The notes beneath the pieces were generated by a model. It saw only the letters and a program-made list of their open reading frames with translations, was not told the DNA's origin and did no database searches. Shown piece after piece: positions 18,366 through 29,900 of a stretch of DNA of 64,000 nucleotides. The position numbers and the translations under genes are program-made. Position 1 is the first letter of the stretch. Each line of letters starts with the position of its first letter. The stretch is taken from positions 58,845-122,844 of the forward strand of contig NZ_AUBA01000012.1 of the NCBI RefSeq assembly GCF_000429005.1, written 5' to 3'. This DNA comes from Novosphingobium acidiphilum DSM 19966 (GTDB lineage Bacteria; Pseudomonadota; Alphaproteobacteria; Sphingomonadales; Sphingomonadaceae).

Positions 18366-18400
18366 AGAAAAGCCGGCGACTGCAAGCAGTCGCCGACTTT
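18366..18400. terminator. Bidirectional rho-independent terminator
   Basis: CGGCGACTG (18374-18382) pairs perfectly with CAGTCGCCG (18387-18395) around a CAAG loop. It is followed by ACTTT on the plus strand and preceded by AAAAGAAAAG, which gives a U-rich tail on the minus strand. It lies just after the barrel gene and can also stop read-through from the convergent kinase gene. The 244 bp between it and the kinase stop show no gene I can support. Confidence 0.8.
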
Positions 18401-18639
18401 CAAGTGCGATGCGACCATGGCCCGACGGGGTCGACGTCGGACCGGTCCTGATTCACATCGCCAAACCCGGGGAAGGGTCAAACGGCGAAGCGGTCGGTTT
18501 GCATCTTGAAGGTTGCCTAAGGCGCGGTGCATTGTGGGCAAACCCTCGGATTCTACGCAGATGCGCAAAAGCATCGGCAAATGCTCTGGCCCACAGTACA
18601 CCGGCGCCTCCGCACGCCTGCGGCCCCGCACACCGTCGC

Positions 18640-21600
18640 TCAGTTCAGTTCGGAATCGATCGCCAGCTTGACCAGTTCGGGGATCGAACGAACCTTCATC
18701 TTGTGCATGATTTCGGACCGGTGATTTTCGACCGTGCGCTGGCTGATGGCCAGATCGGCGGCAATATTCTTGCTCGGTTCGCCCAACAGCACGCGGCGCA
18801 GGACTTCGCGCTGGCGCGTGGTCAGCGTGGCGATGCGCGTGGCCGCCTCGCTGCGTGCGGCACCGATCAGGCGGGTATCGTGCGATTGCCCCACCGCCAG
18901 ATCGACGCAGGCCAGAATTTCGGCAGAGCCGACCGGCTTTTCCAGAAAATTGCTGGCCCCGGCGCGCATCGCCGCCACGGCCAGCGCGATGTCGCCGCCC
19001 CCGGTGATCAGGATCACCGGCAGCTGATCATGCCGCGCGCGCAACGTGGCCAGCAGGTCAAGCCCGCTCATCCCCGGCATATGCGCGTCAAGCAGCAGGC
19101 AGCCCTCGCTGCCCGGGCGATAACCGCCAAGGAAGCTTTCCGCGCTGTCAAAATCGTCAACCCGCACGCCGTGGGATTCCAGCACCTCGCGCACCGCGCT
19201 GCGGATTGCCGGGTCATCGTCGACGACATAGGCAACCGGTCCGCCGGCGGCCGCTGGCGGCTTGCGCGCGGCCTTGGCCGCAACGGCCGCAACCCGCTGC
19301 ACGGGGGCCTGCGGGCATAGTCGGCCGATCGTCTGCACCAGGTCGTGCGGATCGGCCGGTTTGTCCAGCCGGATGCAGTTTGCTGCAGCAATTCTGGCGA
19401 TCGTAGCGGTCGAAATATCTCCGGTCAGGATGATCGCGGGCAACCCCGGCGGCAGCACGCGGCGCAACTGTTCCAGCATATCCAGCCCGTTGACCCCGTG
19501 CGGCAGGTTGTAATCGGTCAGGACCAGATCGGGGCGGACGCCGGTATCGACAACCAGACGCAGCGCATGTGCCGCATCGTGCGCGCCATGCACCACGTGG
19601 CCTTGGCGCCGCAACACCTGGGTCAGCAGATCCAGCACATCGAGATCATCTTCCACCACCATGATCGCGCAGGTTCGATGGGGTCCGGCCGCGACCGGCG
19701 CGGGCGCAACCGGCAAAGCGACCGGGGCGGGCGCAACCGCGCCCGGCACGACGATCGTGAACACAGAACCATGTCCGGGCACCGAGCGGACATTGACCGG
19801 GTAACCCAGCAGCCGACCCAGCCGCTGCACAATCGACAGACCAAGCCCCAGGCCGCCGCTGTTTTCGTGCGCCGCCATATCGACCTGGTGAAATTCCTCG
19901 AAGATCGCCTGAAGCTGGTCCGCGCGGATGCCGATCCCGGTGTCCCACACCTCGATCCGCACATCCTTGCCATCGCGACGGCAGCCCACCAGCACTTTGC
20001 CGCGCGCGGTGTATTTGATCGCATTGCCCAGCAGATTGCGCAGCATCTGGTCCAGCAGATGCGGATCGCTGTTGACCATGGCCGAACCGGGCATGATCGT
20101 CAGATCAAGATTGCGCGCCTGCGCAATGACACGAAATTCACTGCGCAACCGGTCGAACACGTCATTCAGCGCAAACTCCGACAGCCGGGGCTTGATCACG
20201 CCGGCCTCGATCTGGTTGATGTTCAACAGCGCATCGAGCATGCCCGACATGGCATGCAGTGTCTGTTCAAACCGACGCAGCAGATCGGTTTCGCGCGCGC
20301 CATCCACCGCCTGTCCCAGCAGGCCGGTCAGCAACGTCAGCGATTGCAGCGGTTGGCGCAGGTCATGGCTGGCCGCTGCCAGAAACCGCGATTTGGCAAT
20401 GTTGGCGCGTTCCGCCTCAAGCTTGGCCGCCTCAAGCGCGCGGGTCACCGCCTTGGTCTGGGTGATGTCGGAAAAGGTGATGACCACGCCTTCGACCCGG
20501 GTGTCATGCGCGCGGTAGGGGAATATCCGACGCGTGAACCACGAGCCGCCCGGGGCATGCACCTCGCGATCGATCGACGCGGCTTCGGCCAGCACGCGCG
20601 CCGCATCGGCCAGCAGATCGGGATCATCGGCAATCGGACGCAGATCGGCCAACGGCCTGCCGATATCACCGGGTATGACCGCAAACAGCAGGCTGATCGC
20701 CGGGGTAAAGAAGCGGATCCGCAACCCGGCATCGAGGAACATGGTCCCGACATTGGTGCTGTAGAGCACGTTCTGCAGATCGTCAGAGGCCAGCCGCTGA
20801 CGATCCAGCGTTTCCTGCAACTGGCCGTTGAGCGCGGTCAGTTCCTCGTTCAGCGATTGCAGTTCTTCCTTTGAGGTCAGCAATTCCTCGTTGGTCGACT
20901 GGAACTCTTCGTTGACCGACAGCGTTTCCTCGTTGATCGCCTTCTGCTCCTGCTCGGCGATCTGGCGGCTCTGGATCACGCTTTCGACTTCGTCGTGCGC
21001 GGCGGCCAGTTCCTTTTCCAGTTCGGCAATGCGCGCGGCATCGATGGCGGTGCCGGGCAAAGTCTGGCCCGTTTCGTGGTCTTCGACGAAACACACCAGC
21101 AGAAGATCTTCGTTGGCTTCGTTCAGCCACTGCACGTCGATGCGAAAGCTGATCGTCGCGCTGCCTGTGGTGACACGCGCGCGGCCGCCATCGACGCGCG
21201 GCTCTGCCCTGCCCGCCCGGGCAACCGCCAGCCGCAACTTGGTGCGCAAGGCCGGCGTTGCCATCGCCAGCAGGTCGAGCGAGGCATAGCCCGGCGCGAC
21301 GCGCAGATACCGGTGTGTCGGCCCGACCGAATAGAGGCATTCATGCCGCCGGTTGACCAGCACGGCCGCCGGGGCATGCGTGGCCATAATCGCCTTGCTG
21401 CAGGTTTGCGCCAGGCTGGATTCCCGGGCCACGCCCGGCGCGGGACCCTCGGGCTTGATCAGCGGCAGGCTGTCGGAAAAGCTGAACGGAAACCCGGCCT
21501 CGCCAGGGCGGGAATGCCTCAGATGGCGAAAACAGCATTCGGCCTTGGCCAGCGGTTCGAACCGGTCATCGTTGCGGCCGATCGATTCGGCCGAACCGAG

Positions 21601-22941
21601 CAGCAGCACACCGCCCTCGTTCAGTGCAAAGTGGAACAGCGCGATGGCCTTGGCCTGCGCCTCAAGATTGAGATAGATCAGCAGATTGCGGCACGACACC
21701 AGATCGATGCGCGAAAATGGCGGATCGGCCAGCACATCCTGCACGGTAAACACGATCTGGCCGCGCAACGCCGGGGCCACGCGATAACCGGCATCTTCGC
21801 GTACGAAGAACCGCGCCAGCCGGTCGGCCGACACAACGCCTGAAATATCCAGCGGATAGACCCCTTCGCGGGCGAAGGTGATCGCATCGGCGTCAAGGTC
21901 CGAGGCAAAGATCTGAAGTTTGACATCGCCCCCGCCGGCAGCGATCGCATCGCGGCAGACCATGGCCAGCGAATAGGCCTCTTCACCGGTGCTGCATCCT
22001 GCCACCCACAGGCGCAGCGCCTGGCCAGGGGCAAGGTTGGCCAGGATCTGGGGAATGACGACGGCTTCAAGCGTTTCGAACACGCTGGCATCGCGGAAAA
22101 AACCCGTGACATTGATCAGCAGATCCTGCGCCAGCCGCTCGCATTCGGACGGATTGCGGCTCAACAGGTCGAAATAACGCGCCAGGTCGCCCGGCCGGAT
22201 CGACAAAAGGCCCATCCGCCGTTCGATCCGGCGGCCGATCGTGCCGGGCTTGTAGGACAGGAAATCGTGGCCGGTGCGATCCTTGAGCAGGGTCAGGATC
22301 GCGCAAAGATCCGCCTTTTCCGGGACGGGCGCGGGGGCTGCCGCATCGCGCGTCGATCGGCGTTTGCGCAGTTCGGCCAGGGCCGCGGGAATGTCGGCCA
22401 CGCGCGCGATCCGGTCGACCAGCCCGGTGGCGATCGCGGTTTGCGGCATGCCGGAAAATTCGGCTTCTTCGGGTGCTTGTGCGATCACGCGGCCGCCGGC
22501 TTCGTGCAACGCTTGCAGCGCCGCGCTGCCGTCGCCGCCCGTGCCCGACAGGATCACCGCAATGGCGCGCGCGCCGCACGATTGCGCCATCGATCGCAAC
22601 AGGAAATCGAAAGGCAATCGCACGCCATGGCGCAGATCGGGCGCAGTCAGGTGCAACAGCCCGGATCGCACCGAAAGGAACCGGCCCGCGGGGATGACAT
22701 AGACGTGATCGGCCAGCAGCGTTCCGCCCTCGGCCGCTTCGACCACCGGCATCGTGGTGTGTTCCCCCAGCAGATCGGCCATCAGGCTTTTGTGCGCGGG
22801 ATCAAGATGCTGGACCACGATAAAGGTCATGCCGGTCTGTGCCGGAATCGCCTCGAACAGCCGCGAAACCGCCTCCAGCCCACCGGCCGATGCCCCGATG
22901 GCAACAATCGGCCCGACTGCGGCCACGGTGTTTGCAAGCAT
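18640..22941 (-). CDS. CheB-CheR-PAS-histidine kinase-REC-REC-LuxR fusion sensor
   Basis: A 1,433-residue all-in-one signalling protein. Domains with approximate residues: CheB methylesterase 1-190, with the Ser (GASAGG), His (VVQHLDP) and Asp (GTGGDGSAAL) triad present; CheR methyltransferase 205-470 (AGCSTGEEAYSLAM, SAM site); Glu/Gln-rich coiled coil 645-720; PAS 720-835; HisKA with ASHDLRQPLQ (His near 856); HATPase with DTGIGIR and GLGLGLSIV; receiver 1 about 1090-1205 (Asp in VLTDYNLP); receiver 2 about 1238-1355 (Asp in LLDAHMPGM); LuxR/FixJ helix-turn-helix 1370-1430 (TTRQREVLRRVLLG). There are no membrane segments. The ATG at 22941 has AAAGG 9 nt upstream; a TTG 6 bp earlier is less likely. 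The C-terminal FixJ-like part could bind DNA directly. Confidence 0.92.
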   Translation of the reverse strand: MLANTVAAVGPIVAIGASAGGLEAVSRLFEAIPAQTGMTFIVVQHLDPAHKSLMADLLGEHTTMPVVEAAEGGTLLADHVYVIPAGRFLSVRSGLLHLTAPDLRHGVRLPFDFLLRSMAQSCGARAIAVILSGTGGDGSAALQALHEAGGRVIAQAPEEAEFSGMPQTAIATGLVDRIARVADIPAALAELRKRRSTRDAAAPAPVPEKADLCAILTLLKDRTGHDFLSYKPGTIGRRIERRMGLLSIRPGDLARYFDLLSRNPSECERLAQDLLINVTGFFRDASVFETLEAVVIPQILANLAPGQALRLWVAGCSTGEEAYSLAMVCRDAIAAGGGDVKLQIFASDLDADAITFAREGVYPLDISGVVSADRLARFFVREDAGYRVAPALRGQIVFTVQDVLADPPFSRIDLVSCRNLLIYLNLEAQAKAIALFHFALNEGGVLLLGSAESIGRNDDRFEPLAKAECCFRHLRHSRPGEAGFPFSFSDSLPLIKPEGPAPGVARESSLAQTCSKAIMATHAPAAVLVNRRHECLYSVGPTHRYLRVAPGYASLDLLAMATPALRTKLRLAVARAGRAEPRVDGGRARVTTGSATISFRIDVQWLNEANEDLLLVCFVEDHETGQTLPGTAIDAARIAELEKELAAAHDEVESVIQSRQIAEQEQKAINEETLSVNEEFQSTNEELLTSKEELQSLNEELTALNGQLQETLDRQRLASDDLQNVLYSTNVGTMFLDAGLRIRFFTPAISLLFAVIPGDIGRPLADLRPIADDPDLLADAARVLAEAASIDREVHAPGGSWFTRRIFPYRAHDTRVEGVVITFSDITQTKAVTRALEAAKLEAERANIAKSRFLAAASHDLRQPLQSLTLLTGLLGQAVDGARETDLLRRFEQTLHAMSGMLDALLNINQIEAGVIKPRLSEFALNDVFDRLRSEFRVIAQARNLDLTIMPGSAMVNSDPHLLDQMLRNLLGNAIKYTARGKVLVGCRRDGKDVRIEVWDTGIGIRADQLQAIFEEFHQVDMAAHENSGGLGLGLSIVQRLGRLLGYPVNVRSVPGHGSVFTIVVPGAVAPAPVALPVAPAPVAAGPHRTCAIMVVEDDLDVLDLLTQVLRRQGHVVHGAHDAAHALRLVVDTGVRPDLVLTDYNLPHGVNGLDMLEQLRRVLPPGLPAIILTGDISTATIARIAAANCIRLDKPADPHDLVQTIGRLCPQAPVQRVAAVAAKAARKPPAAAGGPVAYVVDDDPAIRSAVREVLESHGVRVDDFDSAESFLGGYRPGSEGCLLLDAHMPGMSGLDLLATLRARHDQLPVILITGGGDIALAVAAMRAGASNFLEKPVGSAEILACVDLAVGQSHDTRLIGAARSEAATRIATLTTRQREVLRRVLLGEPSKNIAADLAISQRTVENHRSEIMHKMKVRSIPELVKLAIDSELN

Positions 22942-23019
22942 TATCAAGGCCTTTTCGCAACGACCGGATGGCGCGGGACGTAGCGGGCGGCCTGATCGAT
23001 CATGTCACGCTTTTTTGGC

Positions 23020-23056
23020 CCACCGAAGGCATAGCATAGCCTATGACATTCGGTGG
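23020..23056. promoter_or_regulatory. Palindrome between the hybrid kinase and fpr genes
   Basis: CCACCGAA (23020-23027) is perfectly inverted as TTCGGTGG (23049-23056). Inside it, CATAG (23030-23034) is inverted as CTATG (23041-23045). It sits in the 171-bp divergent spacer, 57 bp before the fpr start. No U-run follows on either strand, so it is more likely an operator than a terminator. Confidence 0.5.
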
Positions 23057-23112
23057 TATGGATAATCGCCGCATTCTGGTGTCTGATAGGCGTGTTGGCG
23101 TGGAGATGGTGA

Positions 23113-23925
23113 ATGTTCAGTGCGCAGATAGTGCTTGGCGTCAAACACTGGACGCCCGAATTGTTCAGCTTTTCGCTGTCGCGGCCCGATGGGTTCAAGT
23201 TTCAGTCGGGCCAGTTCGTGATGCTGAACCTGCCCGAACGCGACGGGTATCAACCCAAGCCGCGTGCCTATTCGATCATCTCGCCCAACTATGCCGACGA
23301 GCTGGAATTCCTGTCAATCGTCGCCCCCGATGGCCAATTGACCACGCACCTGAAGGACATCGTGCCGGGCGATCACGTGCTGGTCGGATCAAAGCCGACC
23401 GGCACGCTGGTCCACAGTGCGCTGCTGCCCGGCCGCAACCTGTACCTGATCGGCACCGGCACGGGGATTGCCCCGTGGATGAGCATTGCCCGTGACATCC
23501 ACACCTATGGCGACGAAGACCTTGGCATCGACCGCAAGTTCGATACCGTGACATTGTGCCACGGCGTGCGCCATGCGCGCGAACTGGTGTTCCGCGATTA
23601 CCTGGAACAGGGCATTTTTGCCGAAGAGTTGCTGGGCGATGTGGTGCGCGGGCGCCTGCGTTATTACCCCTCGGTCACGCGCGAGGCCTTTGTGCGCAAT
23701 GGCCGGGTGACCGATCTGATCACGTCGGGCCAGCTGTTCCGCGATCTCGGACTTGACCAGACGCAGTTCGATCCGGCAACCGACCGGGTGATGATCTGCG
23801 GCAACATTCCGGTCAACCACGCGATGAAGGACATCTGCGTGGCGCATGGCCTGCACGAAGGATCGACCCACCGCCCCGGCACCTTCGTGATGGAACGCGC
23901 ATTCGTGGACCATGCCACCCCATAA
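23113..23925 (+). CDS. fpr: Ferredoxin/flavodoxin-NADP+ reductase
   Basis: A 270-residue FAD enzyme of the bacterial FPR class, which moves electrons between NADPH and ferredoxin or flavodoxin for redox defence and biosynthesis. The FAD-binding barrel shows RAYSIISPNY, the RxYS motif. The NADP domain shows LIGTGTGIAPWMSIARD and, near the end, VMICGNIPVNHAMKDI. Length is normal. The ATG has GGAG 7 nt upstream. Divergent from the hybrid kinase; the palindrome in the spacer is a candidate control site. The 3' end is 27 bp from the convergent Gly-rich giant gene. Confidence 0.94.
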   Translation: MFSAQIVLGVKHWTPELFSFSLSRPDGFKFQSGQFVMLNLPERDGYQPKPRAYSIISPNYADELEFLSIVAPDGQLTTHLKDIVPGDHVLVGSKPTGTLVHSALLPGRNLYLIGTGTGIAPWMSIARDIHTYGDEDLGIDRKFDTVTLCHGVRHARELVFRDYLEQGIFAEELLGDVVRGRLRYYPSVTREAFVRNGRVTDLITSGQLFRDLGLDQTQFDPATDRVMICGNIPVNHAMKDICVAHGLHEGSTHRPGTFVMERAFVDHATP

Positions 23926-23952
23926 CAGCACGCGGACCTGTCCCGACGCCTG

Positions 23953-26900
23953 TCACAGATGCCTGACGATGCCTTGCGAAAGGCTGGCCTGGGCAAGATG
24001 TCCGCGTGCGATGGTGTCGGCAGGGTCAAGCGCCACCGCCAGATCGCTGCTGCCTTGGCGGGTTGCCCCCAGCAGATGCGCCCAATCGGCAAAGGCGCCG
24101 CTGGCGAAGGGCACCGTATCATGCGCCGCGCCGGTGGGGGCAAAGTCCTTGATCGGCCCCAGTCCCGGCCTTGTGGCAAAACCGAGCGTGGCGCTGGCCG
24201 CCTGGCCAAACCGGGTATCGCCGGCTGTGGCGGTTGCGGACGCCGCCTTGGGCGGATCGCCGATCAGCAAGTTGCCATAAAAGCCCGACCCCGCCCCGCT
24301 GGTCGTGACGCTGAGGCTGACCGAGATATTGGCAACATTGCCTGCATAAAGCGTTCCTGCCAACGACCCCAGATCGACCGCATTGTTGGTGAAATAGGCC
24401 TTTGCCGCCGCACCGCTGGTAAAACTCTGGTTCAGCACGGTGCTGCCGTTGGCGATGATGGTCAGCGTAACCCCGGTAACCCCGGTGCCAACCAGCGTGC
24501 CGCCATACAGGCCAACCAGCAGATCCTGCCGCAGGGCCAGCTGGCCAAGATCCACGCTTTCGCTGACCGTGCTCGTGGTCGTCTCTGCGGTGATGCCCGC
24601 GGTGGTATAAGCCCCGCCCACTTCGGCAATGCCGAAGTAGGACGGCGTTACGGCAAAGGCGCTGGCGATGGTGCTGTTTGCCGCCAGGATGGTCGCCACA
24701 TTGGCCGCGGTCGGCGCACCGGTAATCACGGCCACACCCTGATCGGTGGTATCGCTGGCGGGCGTGGCCACGCCGAACTGAACCGCCGAGACATCCTTGG
24801 CACTGTCGGCGATCGTGCCGTTGCCTTCAAGGCTGGTTGAAACCGACGCCCTGGCCGAATCGACCAGCTGTCCGGTCGTGCCCTGTGCCGCGACCGCCGC
24901 AGAACTGGTCACCTGGGCATAGCCGCCTGCGCCCGTGGCCGATGCGGTGGCCTTGGCCGAACTGCCCGCGCCCAGACCGCCGGTGGCCACAATCTGCGAC
25001 ACTGCGTGGCTGACCCCGGCTGCCGAACCGGTGGCGGTGGCCGCGCCGCCCGCGCCCGTGGAGCCGCCCGATCCGCCATTGCCGCCCAGCGCCGTCACGT
25101 ACAGATCGACCGATTTGCCCGCGATGATCGTGCCATTTCCGATGGCAGCGGCACCATTGCCCCCGGTTCCGCTGTCCGATCCCCCGCCCGCGCCGGCATA
25201 GGCCTGGATTGAGCCATAGACTTCGGCCGATTGCGTGGTCAGTGCGGTGTCGTTGTCGGTCAGGATCGACGTTGCGGCCCCGCCTGCACCCCCTGTGTCC
25301 GTGCCGTAGCCATAACCACCGTTCCCGCCCGTCGCCGTCTGGGTCAGGCTGACGCTGCCGCCGTTGGATTGGCCGGTAACCGCGTTGGTCAGGGTGGATG
25401 CGCCACCCGCGCCGCCGTTTGCGCCGCCCGATCCGCTGCCGCCGATCCCGCTTTTCTGGTTGACGCCGACCTGGACCGAACCGGCGCCCGCGCTGGTTGC
25501 CTTGGCGGTCGATCCGCTGGCAACCCCGCCCGCACCACCCACTTTGCCCGCACCCGTGGCATAGCCGCCGTTTCCGGCATAGGCCGTGGCGCTGGCGGCG
25601 ACGGTTTCTGTGCCGGTGGTGGTCGACGCGGCAGTCACGTTGGCTTTGGCCGTTCCGCCGGCGGCGCCGCTGGCAGTGGTTCCGCCAAAGCCACCATCAC
25701 CGCCATAGCCATTGGCAGCGGCGGTGACCGCGTGGGCGCCGGTGATCGCTGCCAAAGCGGTGCCCGAACCGCCGGCCTTCGACGTACCGGTATCGGTGCC
25801 CCCGCCGCCGCCGCCCAGCGCATTGGCCTGCGCGCCCAGCGTCAGACTTGTCGTGTCGCTTGTCGTCAGGCTTGACACCGCCAGCCCGCCCAGGCCGGCC
25901 GTGCCGCCATACGAATAGCCGCCGGCACCGCCCGTGGCATTCTGGGTCAGCGCAACCGCCCCGCCGCCGGATTGGCCCAGGGCTGCGTTGGTCAGGCCGG
26001 ATGCGCCGCCCGCCCCACCGGCAGCACCATTGTACCCGGTGCCCCCGCTGCCGCCGGTCTGGGTGACGCTGGCCGAAACCGAGCCGTTGCCGGTGCTGGT
26101 CGCTTTGGCCGACGAACCCGAACCCGCGCCGCCTGCCCCCGCCACTTTGCCTGCGCCCGACGCATAGCCGCCGCCACCGCCCCGGGCGGTCGCACTGGCC
26201 GTGACCCCCTGGTTGTTGAGGGTTGTCGACGCGGCAACGACGGTTGCCCTGGCTGCGCCGCCTGCCGCACCGCTGGCGGTCGTTTCGCCCGCGCCGCCGC
26301 TGCCGCCATACGCATACGCCTCGCCATCCACGGTGGATGTGCCGGTCAATGTGGTAGAGGCTGTTCCCGCGCCCCCGGCCTTGGCCGTGCCGGTGTTGGT
26401 GCTGCCGCCAGTGCCCCCGCTGCCTGTGGTTTCGGCATAGACATAGCTGCTGTGCGGTGCCTTGGTTGCATCGTTGGCGACCAGCAGCGATGTGCCCGCA
26501 CCACCCAGGCCGGCAATGCCGGTGTCGGTGTTGCCGCCTGCGCCACCCGCTGCGTTCTGATCGAGATACAGGTCGCCGCCATTGGATTGGCCGGACGCCG
26601 CATTCGATAGCGTCGACGCCGCCCCGGCACCGCCGGTGGCACCGGTATTGCCCACGCCGCCAGCACCCCCGGTCTGGTTGACGGTGGCCTGCGCGGACCC
26701 GCTGCCGGTGGTGGTTGCCTTGGCGGTGGACAGACTGGCAAGCCCCCCGGCACCCGCGACCTGGCCTGCGCCCGTTGCACTGCCACCCGCACCACCGGTG
26801 GCAGTGCCCGTTGCGGCGATCGTTTCGGTGCCCGACGTTGTCGATGCTGCCGCCGCGATCGCCTTTGCCGAGCCGCCGACCGCGCCATTGGCCGCGGTAT

Positions 26901-29900
26901 CGCCAGAACCGCCGCTGCCCCCATTGGCGGTTGCATTTGCGTTGACCGCAAACGCACCGGTCAGCGTGGTTGACGCGGTCGCGGCCCCGCCGGCGGCGGT
27001 CTTGCCGGTGTCGGTGCCCCCGCCATTGCCGCCATAGGCGGTGGCTTCGCCATACAAGGTCTTGCTTTGGGTGGGGTTGGCCGTGGCATCGTTGAAAGTC
27101 AGGTTCGATGTGCCGATACCGCCGACCCCCGCCGACGCGCCGTGCGCATAGCCGCCAGACCCGGCATAGGCATTCTGCGACAGTTGCAGGCTGCCCAGAT
27201 TGGTCGCGCCGGTCGCGGTGCTGGTCAATGTTGCGCTTGCGCCCGCACCGGCATTGGCCCCCGAATAGCCGATGCCGCCATTGCCGCCTGTCTGGTTGAC
27301 CAGGATTTCGGCGCTGCCATTGCCCGCAGTGGTTGCCCTGGCGGTTGATCCGCTGGCCACCCCGCCCGCGCCGGCCGTCTTGCCCGCACCGCTGGCATAG
27401 CCGCCGGCGCCGCCGTTCGCTCTGGCGGTGGCGTAACTGCTGTCGGCGCCTGTGCTTTTGCCGATGGCCGTCGCCGCCGCGGCGGCCGTGCCGCCTGCTG
27501 CGCCGCTGGCGGTGGTTTCGCCCGCGCCGCCCGTGGCGCCATAGGCATCCGCTTCGGAAACCACGGTATGCGCGCCGGTCAAAGTCGACAGCGACTGCGC
27601 GTTCCCGCCCGCCGATGCGGTGCCGGTATCAGTGCTGCCACCGGTTCCGCCGCGCGCGACGACCTGGCCGTTGACTGTGCTGCTGACCGTGGCGTTGATC
27701 GTATCGTCGAATGTCAGGTCCGACGTTGCTCCGCCTGCCGCACCCGCCACCGCGCTGTCGGTGTTGCCGCCCGCGCCGCCCGTGGCATTCTGGGTCAGGT
27801 CAAGATAGCCGCCGCCCGATTGGCCGCTGACTGCATTGAGCAGGCTTGAAGCGACCCCTGCCCCGCCGTTCGCGCCGGTATAGCCAAAGCCCCCGCTGCC
27901 GCCGGTCTGGTTGACCGTGGCATAGAGATAGCCGTTGCCCGCGCCAGTGACACGGGCGCTGGATCCGCTGGCCACGCCACCCGCGCCGCCGGTCTGGCCC
28001 GCGCCGGTGGCATAGCCGCCTGCGCCGCCGGTGGCGCTGGCCGTGGCCTGGTTGGTGGCGCTGTCGGCTGCCGAGGCATTGGCATCGGCCGCAGCCGTTG
28101 CCGTGCCGCCGACTGCGCCGCTGGTGGTGGTGTCGCCCACGCCACCGGCGCCCCCATTGGCGGTGGCGTTCGAACCGATCGAGGTAGCGCCGTTCAGCGT
28201 CGAGGCGGCGCTGGCATTGCCGCCTGCCGCCGCAGTGCCGGTGTCGGTGCCGCCGCCATGGCCACCATTGGCGTTGACGCTCGCGGAAAACGAACCGGCC
28301 GGCGTCAGCCCCAGGTTGTCGGTAAAGGTCAGACCCGATGTTGCCGCAGCGCCGACACCGGCGGTGCCGCCATGCGAATAGCCGCCGGCACCACCGTTGG
28401 CGGACTGGTTCAGGCTGATGGTGCCGCCATTGGTCTGTGCCTGCACGCCGTTGATGACCGTTGCTGTGCCGCCGGCGCCGCCGGTTGCGCCGCTGTAGCC
28501 GACGCCGCCATTGCCGCCAGACTGCGTAACAAAGGCCTGCACAGTGCCATTGCCGGCGGTCTGCGCGATGGCATTGGACTGCAGCGCTGCACCGCCTGCA
28601 CCGGCCACTTGGCCCGCGCCGGTGGCGTAGCCGCCATTGCCCCCGTTGGCATAGGCCGAGGCCGCAACCGTATCGCCCTTGAGCGTGGTCGACGCCGCAC
28701 TGGCCGCGGCAAAGGCGGCACCCCCGGCGCTGCCGCTGGCCGTTGTTTCGCCAAGCCCGCCTGTGCCGCCATTGGCGGTGGCGGCGGCATTCACCGCGTG
28801 CGCGCTGGTCAGCGTGGCCGATGCATTGGCATCGCCGCCCTTGGTGGTCGTGCCGGTGTTGGTGTTGCCGCCCGTGCCGCCTTGCGCAAATGCGGTGCCG
28901 TAGACATTGCTGCTTTGCGTGGATCTGGTCGTTTCGTCGAACGCCAGGTTCGATGCCGCAGCACCTGCCGCACCGGCAGCACCGCTATCGGTTGCCCCGC
29001 CATTGCCGCCATAGGCCTCCTGATCGAGCGACAGCGTGCCAAGATTGGACTGGCCGGACACGGCATTGGTCAACGTCGATGATGCGCCGGCACCGCCTGT
29101 GGCGCCGTTGTAGCCCGCGCCGCCGATCCCGCCAGCCTGGTTGACGCTGGCCGTAATCGAACCGGCACCCGCGCTTGTCGCGGTGGCGCTTGATCCGCTT
29201 GCCGCGCCGCCCGCACCTGCGGTTTGCCCGGCGCCATCGGCGGAACCGCCAGCACCCCCGGTTACGGTCGCGGCCGCATTGACCGATTCGGTGCCGGTGG
29301 TTTTGGAGATGCCCGTGGCGGCAGTCTGGGTTACCGCCCCGCCGGCAGACCCTGAGCCCGTGGTTTCGGCTATCCCGCCACTGCCGCCATAGGCGCTGAC
29401 CGTCGCATTCACAGTATGCGCCCCGGTCAGCGACGACACGGCTGTGGCCGCGCCACCGGCCGTGGTCTGGCCGGTATCGGTGCTGCCGCCGGTGCCGCCT
29501 TGCGCTTCGACTTGCGCATAGATCGAGCTGCTCTGCGTTGTCCTGGTCGTATCGTCGAACGCAAGGTTCGATGTGGCAGCACCGCTGCCACCGGCGGTTC
29601 CGCCATAGGAGAAGCCGCCAGCGCCGCCTGTGGCGGTCTGGTAAAGACTGATGCTGCCGCCCTTGGTCTGGGCCGACACGCCGTTGGTTACCGTCGATGA
29701 TGCGCCCGCGCCGCCTGTAGCCCCGCCATACGCGACACCGCCGCCGCCGCCGATCTGGTTCACACCAGCCTGGGCGCTGCCATTGCCGGCGCTGGTCGCG
29801 GTGGCACTTGATCCGCTGGCTATGCCGCCGGCGCCCGCCACCGTGCCGGCACCGGTGGCATAACCGCCGCGCCCGCCGGTGGCCGTGGCGCCCGCGCTGA

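Noticed and set aside
18396..18639. Possible small gene or RNA between the barrel terminator and the kinase stop
   Set aside because: No frame with a credible start and composition, and no convincing conserved fold beyond the terminator already listed.
23020..23056. Rho-independent terminator
   Set aside because: No U-run follows the stem on either strand and it lies between divergent starts, where a terminator is not expected.
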